Shown here: positions 1-6,561 of the stretch, piece by piece
How the letters are laid out: each line of letters starts with the position of its first letter
Position numbering within the stretch: position 1 is the stretch's first letter
Source of the DNA: an uncultured Marvinbryantia sp.
GTDB taxonomy: Bacteria > Bacillota > Clostridia > Lachnospirales > Lachnospiraceae
Direction: 5' to 3'
Length of the DNA: 11,907 nucleotides
Assembly: GCA_934394985.1 (NCBI GenBank)
Contig: CAKRRF010000057.1
Location: forward strand, 1 to 11,907
Notes under the pieces: model-generated
Seen by the model: the letters and a program-made list of their open reading frames with translations, nothing else
The model's database searches: none
Told to the model about the DNA's origin: nothing
Made by a program: the position numbers and the translations under genes

Positions 1-398
1 TTATTTCTTGTTTCCGGGGTTCTTGCCGGATGAATCGGGACTTATTCTACCACGGAATTTCTCTTACTTCTTGTTTCCGGGGTTCTTACTGGACATTTTC
101 TGGACTCATTACCACGGGTTTTCACTTATTTCTTGTTTCCGGGGTTCTTACCTGACAATTGCAAGCTTTATTACCACGGAATTGCATTTATTTCTTGTTT
201 CCGGGGTTCTTCTTGGACAATTTCTGGACTCTTTACCACGGATTTGCATTTATTTCTTGTTTCCGAGGTTCTTGCCGGATGAATCGGGACTTATTCTACC
301 ACGGAATTTCTCTTACTTCTTGTTTCCGGGGTTCTTATTTGACAATTTCTGGACTCTTTACCACGGATTTTCACTTATTTCTCGTTTCCGGGGTTCTT
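1..398. repeat. Imperfect 62-63 bp tandem repeat array, non-coding
   Basis: A core of the form CTTGTTTCCGGGGTTCTT begins at 7, 70, 132, 194, 256, 319 and 381 (the last as CTCG..., the fifth with one G to A change). Spacings are 63, 62, 62, 62, 63 and 62 bp. The rest of each unit is also related: a GACAATTTCTGGACT-like middle, then TACCACGGA and an ACTTATTT-like end. Two unit types exist. Units 1 and 5 (63 bp, with GCCGGATGAATCGGGAC) differ by a single base although 249 bp apart, so a higher-order duplication of about four units is likely. The array runs off the left edge and decays after about 398. The period is not a multiple of three, so a stop-free plus-strand frame through it reads each unit differently. 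I take it as non-coding DNA of unknown function. Confidence 0.9.
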
Positions 399-404
399 GT
401 CAAA

Positions 405-444
405 ATAACTCTGAGAAACACGCTCTGCGAGTTTCTCAAGTTAT
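405..444. repeat. Hairpin 1 of a triple-hairpin block
   Basis: An inverted repeat: ATAACT (405-410) plus TGAGAAAC (412-419) pair with GTTTCTCA (431-438) plus AGTTAT (439-444), leaving a single bulged C at 411. Inside the loop, CGC/GCG can add three more pairs around a TCT triloop. It starts where the tandem array decays. There is no T-run on either side, so it does not look like an ordinary intrinsic terminator. Confidence 0.75.
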
Positions 445-445
445 C

Positions 446-493
446 GCGGCAGTCGCCAAGGTCTCGTGCAAGCACGGACCTTGGCGCGTTGCC
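446..493. repeat. Hairpin 2 of a triple-hairpin block
   Basis: A long, GC-rich inverted repeat. GGCA (448-451) pairs with TGCC (490-493), CGCCAAGGTC (454-463) with GACCTTGGCG (477-486), and CGTG (465-468) with CACG (473-476) around a CAAG loop. There are small internal bulges at 452-453/487-489 and 464. It follows hairpin 1 by one base. It could be part of a structured RNA or of a palindromic mobile repeat; the sequence alone does not decide. Confidence 0.75.
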
Positions 494-504
494 CGCATAA
501 ATCA

Positions 505-550
505 GGGACAGAGTTTTGTGGCTTGTAAAAGAGCCACAAAACTCTGTCCC
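505..550. repeat. Hairpin 3: perfect 19-bp inverted repeat after the LysR gene
   Basis: Bases 505-523 (GGGACAGAGTTTTGTGGCT) are the exact reverse complement of 532-550, with an 8-base loop (TGTAAAAG). It lies 7 bp past the stop codon of the LysR gene, where a terminator would be expected, but no T-run follows in the minus direction. Perfect arms and a GGGACAG tip resemble REP/MITE-type palindromes found in clostridial genomes. That resemblance is from memory and would need a genome search. Confidence 0.75.
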
Positions 551-557
551 CAACGGC

Positions 558-1475
558 TTACTCATTCAGATATTTCTGAATCTTGTCAATATAAAGATTC
601 CCCATATTACTGAGTGACATATTTTTTCTGACAATATATCCAATCTCCATCGTTGTATTATGGTTATATTCATCATCGGAAAATGGTACTGCAATATAAT
701 CCGTACCATTTAATTCTTCACAGATTATGCCGGAGCAAAGGGTATAACCGTTCAATCCAACCATCAGATTTAGCATGGTAGCACGATCATTGGCTTTGAT
801 CACTCTGGAATATTCATTCGTAGAGAGGATCTCTTCTGCGAAATAAAAAGATCCATTATCTCCCTGTTCGAAAGATAAACAAGGATAAGGATCCAACTGT
901 TCAAAGCAGATCGATGTTTCTTTCGCCAGTGGATGATTCTTCCACAGATATACATATGCCTGACAGTCTATCAGATGATGAAACTCCAGACCCGCTGAAC
1001 TGAGCAGCTTCTGAATCGCTTTCCGGTTGAAGTCACACAGATATAACACTCCGATCTCGCTTCGCATAGTGCTGACATCGTTGATCACATCTCTGGTCTT
1101 TGTCTCACGTATCGCAAATTCATACTGCGACATATCATAGCTTTTTACCATATCCACAAACGCTTTTACCGCAAATGAATAATGCTGGGTGGATACCCCG
1201 AACTTCTTTTTATAAGAACCGCCTTTTCCATATTTCTCCATTACTGTCTGATACTGACCATAAATTTCTTTGGCATGAAGCAGAAATTCTGCACCATCAT
1301 TCGTCAGGGTTACCCCTTTTCCACTACGATTAAAAATCGTGATTCCCAGCTCTTTTTCTAATTCTTTTACAGCACTGGTCAGAGAAGGCTGTGATACATA
1401 CAACAATTCAGAAGCTTTGTTCAGCGAACCTGTCTCGGAAATTGTAATAATATAATTTAACTGCATTAATGTCAT
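558..1475 (-). CDS. LysR-family transcriptional regulator
   Basis: A 305-residue DNA-binding regulator of normal LysR length. Residues 1-60 are the winged helix-turn-helix (LMQLNYIITISETGSLNKAS, then SQPSLTSAVKELEKELG and FNRSGKGVTLT). A linker helix and a periplasmic-binding-like effector domain follow (about 88-295). The frame is open from a TTG at 1490, but I chose the ATG at 1475 because a GAGG ribosome binding site, overlapping the upstream TGA stop, lies 9 bases before it. The start is 11 bases after the alarmone synthetase gene, so the two are almost certainly co-transcribed. LysR proteins usually sense a small metabolite. No divergent target gene lies next to it, so its ligand and regulon cannot be inferred here. 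Confidence 0.93.
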   Translation of the reverse strand: MTLMQLNYIITISETGSLNKASELLYVSQPSLTSAVKELEKELGITIFNRSGKGVTLTNDGAEFLLHAKEIYGQYQTVMEKYGKGGSYKKKFGVSTQHYSFAVKAFVDMVKSYDMSQYEFAIRETKTRDVINDVSTMRSEIGVLYLCDFNRKAIQKLLSSAGLEFHHLIDCQAYVYLWKNHPLAKETSICFEQLDPYPCLSFEQGDNGSFYFAEEILSTNEYSRVIKANDRATMLNLMVGLNGYTLCSGIICEELNGTDYIAVPFSDDEYNHNTTMEIGYIVRKNMSLSNMGNLYIDKIQKYLNE

Positions 1476-1486
1476 GTCTGTTGTCC

Positions 1487-2251
1487 TCAATCTTCCCGAA
1501 ATTTTGTTTCACTTAATTTCGTACGAAGCTTCTGCATCCGCTGATCCACTTCTGCCAGCACCTGTGCACACTCTGCCAGCTCATTACTGATCGATTCTTC
1601 CTCATTTTCCGGAATACTCTTTTTATAACGGAGTTTGTGTTCCTGGCTGGCCCACAAATCCATGGCCAGTGTACGAATCTGTACTTCCACCTTCATAGGC
1701 TTTTTTTCATTCTGCAGGAAAATCGGAACCTCTACAATCAAATGCAGACTTCTGTATCCGCTTGCTTTCGGATTCTGGATATAATCCTTCTTTTCAAGCA
1801 GCGTAATATCATCCTGTTTCAAAAGACAGTCTGCCAGCATATAGACATCTTCCACAAAAGAACAGATCACACGTACCCCTGCAATATCATCAATTTCTCG
1901 CTGAATTGCCTCCAGTGATACCGGCACACCTTTGCGGCTCATCTTCTTTAAGATACTTTCCTGTGATTTCAGTCTGCTCTTAATCGTCTCAATTGGATTG
2001 CGATCATATTTCAGGGAAAACTGTTCGCTCAATACTTTAAATTTTGTCTCAATCTCCATGATCGCACAACGATAATACGCATTCATCTGCTCTACCGGCT
2101 CCAGATGCCTGGAAATCCGGTCAAGAATCTTTTCATTTGCCAGAAAATTATCCATTAATCTGCTGTCCTTTACTCGTTCTGTAATTCTGTCTTCCATTGT
2201 CTCCCTTATTCTTCCATCCAACTGATCTCTGATTTTTTGAATATTCCCCAT
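1487..2251 (-). CDS. Small alarmone synthetase (GTP pyrophosphokinase, RelA/SpoT domain)
   Basis: A cytoplasmic enzyme predicted to transfer pyrophosphate from ATP to GDP or GTP, making (p)ppGpp. It has 254 residues, with the synthetase domain at about 65-215. Visible motifs are SRLKSQESI (R93, K95; ATP side), DDIAGVRV (D122), DYIQNPKASGYRSLH (Y166), VEVQIRT (E189) and WASQEHKLRYKK (204-211). There is no HD hydrolase domain and no TGS/ACT regulatory region, which marks a single-domain RelP/RelQ-like synthetase rather than long RelA/SpoT. The frame is open back to 2395, but residues before MGNIQK do not look like the family and cross a hairpin. The ATG at 2251, with AGAGAAAG just upstream, fits better, although the binding site is weak. 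A LysR regulator follows 11 bases after the stop. Confidence 0.9.
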   Translation of the reverse strand: MGNIQKIRDQLDGRIRETMEDRITERVKDSRLMDNFLANEKILDRISRHLEPVEQMNAYYRCAIMEIETKFKVLSEQFSLKYDRNPIETIKSRLKSQESILKKMSRKGVPVSLEAIQREIDDIAGVRVICSFVEDVYMLADCLLKQDDITLLEKKDYIQNPKASGYRSLHLIVEVPIFLQNEKKPMKVEVQIRTLAMDLWASQEHKLRYKKSIPENEEESISNELAECAQVLAEVDQRMQKLRTKLSETKFRED

Positions 2252-2356
2252 GTTCTTTCTCTGATACGTCTGATGCCCGTATGCCTCTCCTGCTTTTTTA
2301 TGATCCTGCTCACCACTTATCGAAATAGAAGTCTTCTCGACTGAAATAAGCACACA

Positions 2357-2392
2357 TATAATAACTCTGGCATTCCTGCCAGAGTTATTATA
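2357..2392 (-). terminator. Hairpin after glgA, probable terminator
   Basis: A 16-bp perfect inverted repeat (2357-2372 with 2377-2392) around a TTCC loop, 28 bp past the glgA stop. In the minus direction it is followed by TGTGTGCTTATTTC, a modest rather than classic T-tract, so efficiency is uncertain. It also sits upstream of the alarmone synthetase gene and its right arm contains a perfect TATAAT read on the minus strand. A role in that gene's leader or promoter is therefore possible, but no convincing -35 was found. Confidence 0.55.
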
Positions 2393-2420
2393 CAAAAGAG
2401 CTCCGAGCAGAAACTCTTAT

Positions 2421-4703
2421 TTATTTCTTTCTGGATTTTCTTCCTGTTTTTCTGGCTGGAGCAGTTTTCTTTGGTTCTTCCGCTTTTACCGCTTCTTCAG
2501 CCTTCTTTGGCTCTTCCGCTTTTACCGCTTCTTCAACCTTCTTTGGTTCTTCTGCTTTGACCGCTTCTTCAACCTTCTTTGATTCTTCCGCTTTGACCGC
2601 CTCTTCAGCCTTCTTTGGCTCTTCTGCTTTTACCGCTTCTTCAGCCTTCTTTGGTTCTTCCGCTTTTACCGCTTCTTCAACCTTCTTTGGTTCTTCTGCT
2701 TTGACTGCTTCTTCAACCTTCTTTGGCTCTTCCGCTTTTACCGCTTCTTCAACCTTCTTTGGCTCTTCCGCTTTTACCGCTTCTTCAGCCTTCTTTGGTT
2801 CCTCCGCTTTTACTGCTTCTTCAACCTTCTTTGGCTCTTCTGCTTTCTTCGCAGCCGTTTTTCTGGTAGTACGCTTCTTTGCAGGTGCTTTTTCTGCAAC
2901 CGGAGCTTCTGCTTTCTCTGGCGCCTCAACCTTTTTTGGCTCTTCTGCTTTCACCTGAACTTCTGCCTTGACAGCTTCATCCACCTTTACTGCCTCTTCT
3001 GCTTTTTTCTTTGTGGCAGTCTTTCTGGTAGTCGTCTTTTTAGTAGCAGCTGCTTTTTTGGTCGCAGTTGATTTTCTGGCTGTAGCCTTCTTCACCGGCG
3101 CTTTTTCTTCAGCAGGTGCTGCTTTTTCTTCAGTAGGTGCTGCCTTTTCTTCAGCAGGTGCTACCTTTTCCTCTGTCAGAACCGGCTGTGCTGCTTCTGC
3201 AGACTGCACCTCTGCCGGCTGCACTGCTGTCTGTTCCTCACCTCTTGGCCAGTACCATCCCAGCATATGATCATACAGAATCTCATATTTTTCCGCAGAT
3301 GCATTCCAGGAAAAATCTGCCTGCATCGCACGTTTTACCAGATCATTCCACTGATCCTTCTGATCATAGAAAATTCTCTCCGCATAACGTACGGTGGCCA
3401 TCATCTCATGCGCATTGTAATTGCGGAAACTGAATCCTGTTCCGCTGTTTTCGAATTCATTAAATGGAACTACCGTATCCTTTAATCCACCTGTCTCACG
3501 TACAATCGGTACGGTTCCGTATCTCAGACTCATGATCTGGCTCAGTCCACACGGTTCAAACAGAGACGGCATCAGAAATGCATCACAGGAACCATAGATC
3601 TTATGAGACAGTTCATCGGAATAATAGATATTTGCAGATACCTTTCCGGCATACTTCCAAGCATAGTAACGGAACATATTCTCATAACGTTCTTCTCCGG
3701 TACCCAGTACTACAATCTGTACTTCATCCTGGCAGATTTCATCCAGAACACATTCAATCAGGTCAAAGCCTTTCTGATCTGTCAGTCTGGATACTATACC
3801 GATCATCATCACATTCGGATCTTCTTTCAGACCAAGCTGTCTCTGAAGTGCTACTTTATTCTTTGCCTTTTCTGTCAGTACATTTGTTGTATTAAACTTA
3901 TATGGAAGATGAATATCCGTCTCTGGATTAAAGATATCATAATCAATACCATTTACAATACCGGTAAGCACATTAGAACGTGCCTGCAGCAGCTTATCCA
4001 GCTTCTCTCCGTAAAATTCTGTCTTAATCTCTTCCGCGTAAGTCTCACTGACGGTAGTCACACGGTCTGCATAGACAATACCACCCTTCAGCAGATTCAC
4101 ATCACCGTAAGCTTCCAGCTTATCCGGTGTGAAATAGCTGTCTGAAATACCAATGATATCACGGATGATATTCTTATCATATATGCCCTGGAATCTCAGA
4201 TTATGAATGGTCATAATAGTCTTAATATTCTGATAAAACGGATTCGACTGGAACGCATCATTCAGATATACCGGTACCAGTGCTGCCTGCCAGTCATGGC
4301 AGTGAATAATGTCCGGTCTGAAATCGATGGATGGGAGCGCACTCAGAACAGCTCTTGAGAAAAATGCAAATTTTTCAATATCCCAACGAATGTCTTCATA
4401 TGGCCATCCACCACTGAAATAATATTCATTGTCGATAAAATAGAACGGTATTCCATCAATCTCCGTTTCCAGTATTCCCACATACATATTTCTCCATGCC
4501 AGCTGCATTTCAAAATGCGTTCTGTACTGAAGTCTTTCCTTCCATTCACCCTTCATACATGCATACTTCGGTAAAATTACACGTACATCGTATTTCTCTC
4601 TATCAAAGTATTTTGGCAGTGTGCCCGCAACATCGGCAAGACCTCCGGTCTTAATAAACGGCACTGCTTCTGAAGTCACAAATAATATTTTTTCTCTAGC
4701 CAT
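2421..4703 (-). CDS. glgA: Glycogen synthase (GT5) with long repetitive Lys/Glu/Ala tail
   Basis: Transfers glucose from ADP-glucose to the growing alpha-1,4-glucan in the cytoplasm. Residues 1 to about 486 are a complete GT5 synthase: KTGGLADVAG (18-27, ADP-glucose binding), DIIHCHDW (131-138), TIHN (165-168), GIVSRLTDQKG (302-312), EPCGLSQ (383-389) and ETGGLKD (403-409). Bacterial GlgA normally ends near here. This one continues to 760. The tail has a Pro/Glu/Ala stretch (490-535), Lys/Thr/Arg-rich segments (about 539-567 and 608-620), then eleven 12-residue units of AEEPKK(V/A)EEAVK type (621-746), and a basic end (TAPARKTGRKSRKK). The start ATG has AAGGAG 10 bases upstream. The gene lies 57 bp after the aldolase gene with no evident terminator between. 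No other glg gene is in the window. The core function is secure; the tail's role is unknown. Confidence 0.95.
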   Translation of the reverse strand: MAREKILFVTSEAVPFIKTGGLADVAGTLPKYFDREKYDVRVILPKYACMKGEWKERLQYRTHFEMQLAWRNMYVGILETEIDGIPFYFIDNEYYFSGGWPYEDIRWDIEKFAFFSRAVLSALPSIDFRPDIIHCHDWQAALVPVYLNDAFQSNPFYQNIKTIMTIHNLRFQGIYDKNIIRDIIGISDSYFTPDKLEAYGDVNLLKGGIVYADRVTTVSETYAEEIKTEFYGEKLDKLLQARSNVLTGIVNGIDYDIFNPETDIHLPYKFNTTNVLTEKAKNKVALQRQLGLKEDPNVMMIGIVSRLTDQKGFDLIECVLDEICQDEVQIVVLGTGEERYENMFRYYAWKYAGKVSANIYYSDELSHKIYGSCDAFLMPSLFEPCGLSQIMSLRYGTVPIVRETGGLKDTVVPFNEFENSGTGFSFRNYNAHEMMATVRYAERIFYDQKDQWNDLVKRAMQADFSWNASAEKYEILYDHMLGWYWPRGEEQTAVQPAEVQSAEAAQPVLTEEKVAPAEEKAAPTEEKAAPAEEKAPVKKATARKSTATKKAAATKKTTTRKTATKKKAEEAVKVDEAVKAEVQVKAEEPKKVEAPEKAEAPVAEKAPAKKRTTRKTAAKKAEEPKKVEEAVKAEEPKKAEEAVKAEEPKKVEEAVKAEEPKKVEEAVKAEEPKKVEEAVKAEEPKKAEEAVKAEEPKKAEEAVKAEESKKVEEAVKAEEPKKVEEAVKAEEPKKAEEAVKAEEPKKTAPARKTGRKSRKK
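2466..2846 (-). repeat. 36-bp coding tandem repeat in the glgA tail
   Basis: Eleven in-frame copies of a 36-bp unit encode the 12-residue repeat at GlgA residues 621-746. AEEPKK recurs every 12 residues, once as AEESKK. Copies differ at synonymous sites (for example TTTACC versus TTTGACC, and GGCTCT versus GGTTCT) and at one Val/Ala position. The array has therefore kept its reading frame and protein pattern while the DNA drifted. Arrays like this often change copy number between strains, so length here may vary or be mis-assembled. Confidence 0.9.
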
Positions 4704-4760
4704 TCCCCTGCTGCTCCTTTCTGTTTATATATTTTCTTTTTTTCACGTATTCGTTTCCGA

Positions 4761-5627
4761 TTATTCCTGCAATGCAAACATTCTCATTGCAGCCATTACG
4801 TTCTTTTTCATTTCTTCTCTGGCCTTTGTTGCCATCTCTGTGAAGAAATAAGGCTTTCCTTCCGCAGTGGCCTTCACTGCCTCTGCTACCGTCTTCCCTC
4901 CGGCTACATCCATATAGGTAAAATAATTGATTTTACGTACACCGGATTTAACCGCCATATGGTAATCATCATGGCTGACACCAGATCCCCCGTGCATAAC
5001 CACCGGGATACCACCGGTCTGTGCACGTACATTCTTCACTACATCAAAATCCAGCTTTGGCTCAGTCAGGTAAATGCCATGTGTTGTTCCAAAAGAGCAT
5101 GCCAGTGCATCAATACCGGTCTGTGCGACAAAATCCTTTGCCAGAACCGGATCGGTATAAATCTTTGTCTCGTCATCGGCACCTGTGCCTTCTCCGTTCC
5201 CCGTCTCCGTTCTTCCCATAGAACCAAGTTCCGCTTCCACAGAAGCTCCTACTGCATGCGCCATCTCTACTATTTTTTTACTCAGCGCTACATTCTCCGC
5301 ATACGGAAGTGTGGAACCATCGATCATGACACCGGTAAATCCCATGTCCAGAGCCTGCTGTACACGTTCTGCTGAATCTCCATGATCCAGGTGTACACAT
5401 ACCGGCACAGATACACGCTTTGCATAACTCATCATCAAAGGTCCCATATCTGCCAGCAAATTAAAAGCCTCATGTACCGGTGCAAACTGAATAATCACAG
5501 GAAGCTGTACTTCCTCAGCTGCACTCATAACAGCCTGAAGTGACTCCAGGTTCGGTGCATTGAATGCTCCCACTGCGATCTGCTTTTCTTCTGCAATTTT
5601 CAGTATTTCTTTTAATGTCACTAACAT
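4761..5627 (-). CDS. Class II ketose-bisphosphate aldolase (fructose-1,6-bisphosphate type)
   Basis: A zinc-dependent TIM-barrel aldolase of 288 residues that should split a ketose bisphosphate into dihydroxyacetone phosphate and glyceraldehyde 3-phosphate. The N-terminus (AVGAFNAPNLESLQAV) is typical. HLDHGDS carries the catalytic Asp81 and zinc ligand His82, VEAELGSMG gives Glu131/Glu133, THGIY gives His183, MHGGSG gives His212, and KINYFT (Asn234) is at the substrate site. AAGGAG lies 8 bases before the ATG. The gene starts 36 bp after the lyxose/mannose isomerase gene, so the two form an operon. The fructose or tagatose form of substrate cannot be told from sequence. The NYFTYMD after the last motif differs from the usual N-x-x-T-D-L and suggests a divergent subfamily. 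Confidence 0.9.
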   Translation of the reverse strand: MLVTLKEILKIAEEKQIAVGAFNAPNLESLQAVMSAAEEVQLPVIIQFAPVHEAFNLLADMGPLMMSYAKRVSVPVCVHLDHGDSAERVQQALDMGFTGVMIDGSTLPYAENVALSKKIVEMAHAVGASVEAELGSMGRTETGNGEGTGADDETKIYTDPVLAKDFVAQTGIDALACSFGTTHGIYLTEPKLDFDVVKNVRAQTGGIPVVMHGGSGVSHDDYHMAVKSGVRKINYFTYMDVAGGKTVAEAVKATAEGKPYFFTEMATKAREEMKKNVMAAMRMFALQE

Positions 5628-5663
5628 ATCTCTGTCTCCTTCTCTTTATCAGCCTGTTCCAAA

Positions 5664-6353
5664 TCAGTCTTTTGCAGGCGGATATTCATTACAGAGCAGT
5701 CTGTATGGTGCTTCATCTTCCTCGATCTGCGGGAATCTTCCTGCCGGAGGATTGAAACGGTTGTCGGTTGTATCATCATTACACTGACTAACCTCACCGA
5801 TTAGTACGGCACCGGTTCCCGGCTCCACTTCAAAATCATGATACATACCCTGTGTAATGGTCAGACTTTCCCCCGGTGTCAGGCGAATCTGTGTGCCGGC
5901 CGGAACCACGCGGGTCAGCCCGTCTGTATGTACGGTCACATCCCCGGTCTTATCAACAGATTCATCCGGAAGGGAATTATACACACGAATCAGGATATTT
6001 CCACCGCCTCTGTTGATGATATCTTCCATCTTGTACCAGTGAAAATGATTCATGGCGTACTGTCCTTCATCCAGATACAGAAGCTTTTCTGCATATGGCT
6101 TCTTATATACATCCTGCATTTTCTGATTGCCGTTTCGGATCGTCACCAGAGAAAATCCTGTCTTCTGAAAATCTCCCTGTCCAAAATCGGTAATATCCCA
6201 TCCGAGCATATTGTCTCGAATCTCATCATATTCATGTCCTTTTGTTTCCCACTCTTCCGGAGTGAAATGACAAAATGGAGGAAGATAATAATTCAATCTG
6301 TCTACCATGTCCTCCATTTTCTTTAATGCCTGATTAATTTCTGATCTTTTCAT
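5664..6353 (-). CDS. D-lyxose/D-mannose ketol-isomerase (cupin family)
   Basis: A 229-residue cupin-fold sugar isomerase. Family members interconvert D-lyxose and D-xylulose, and D-mannose and D-fructose. Metal ligands are visible: His103 and His105 in MNHFHWYK, Glu110 in MEDIINRGGG, and His172 in QGMYHDFEVEPG. The C-terminus has the conserved NDDTTDNRF and EEDEAPYRLL blocks. An in-frame ATG lies three codons upstream (6362), but it directly abuts the AGAAAGGA sequence. The ATG at 6353 has that site at normal distance, so I chose it. It is the first gene of a minus-strand operon with the aldolase. Together they suggest entry of a lyxose- or mannose-derived ketose into central metabolism, although no kinase is present in the window to phosphorylate it. 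Confidence 0.92.
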   Translation of the reverse strand: MKRSEINQALKKMEDMVDRLNYYLPPFCHFTPEEWETKGHEYDEIRDNMLGWDITDFGQGDFQKTGFSLVTIRNGNQKMQDVYKKPYAEKLLYLDEGQYAMNHFHWYKMEDIINRGGGNILIRVYNSLPDESVDKTGDVTVHTDGLTRVVPAGTQIRLTPGESLTITQGMYHDFEVEPGTGAVLIGEVSQCNDDTTDNRFNPPAGRFPQIEEDEAPYRLLCNEYPPAKD

Positions 6354-6369
6354 GATCCCCATCCTTTCT

Positions 6370-6400
6370 GATAGAAAATTTCTAGATCTTTTCTATCATA
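6370..6400 (-). promoter_or_regulatory. Promoter and operator-like palindrome of the lyxose isomerase operon
   Basis: On the minus strand, TGGTATGAT is an extended -10 (TATGAT at 6400-6395). There is only a poor -35 match, as is usual for extended -10 promoters. Overlapping its end is a perfect 9-bp dyad, GATAGAAAA (6370-6378) and TTTTCTATC (6389-6397), with a 10-base centre. This places it across the predicted transcription start, where a repressor would block initiation. The cognate regulator is not known. Confidence 0.55.
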
Positions 6401-6561
6401 CCATTTTTTTCAATAATCTTCCACCACTGATTGTAAAAAAGTTCCCACATATGAAGATCTGATGAAAAATAAATTAGGTTTCCGTTAGGATTGCCCGTTT
6501 CCACTGGTATTTCGCGTCCGCATATGTTAGACTATAACCATTATATCAAATAAGGAGTGCA

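Noticed and set aside
1..398. CRISPR array (regular repeat about every 62 bp)
   Set aside because: The intervals between conserved cores are themselves related to each other, and two of them are near identical over 63 bp. True spacers would be unique. No cas genes are in the window.
8..613. A 201-residue plus-strand protein through the tandem array
   Set aside because: The 62-63 bp period shifts frame, so the same DNA is read as different peptides. There is no ribosome binding site, and the frame runs on through hairpins into the antisense of the LysR gene.
2252..2395. N-terminal extension of the alarmone synthetase to 302 residues
   Set aside because: The extra 48 residues start within the palindrome at 2357-2392, do not look like the family, and no ribosome binding site supports them.
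2466..2846. 36-bp repeats as a CRISPR or mobile repeat
   Set aside because: The units are directly adjacent, without spacers, and are in frame within glgA. They are a coding minisatellite.
2557..3270. Plus-strand Ser/Phe/Ala-rich open frames opposite glgA
   Set aside because: They are antisense images of the Lys/Glu/Ala repeats. The minus-strand frame continues a well-conserved glycogen synthase and the repeats keep that frame.
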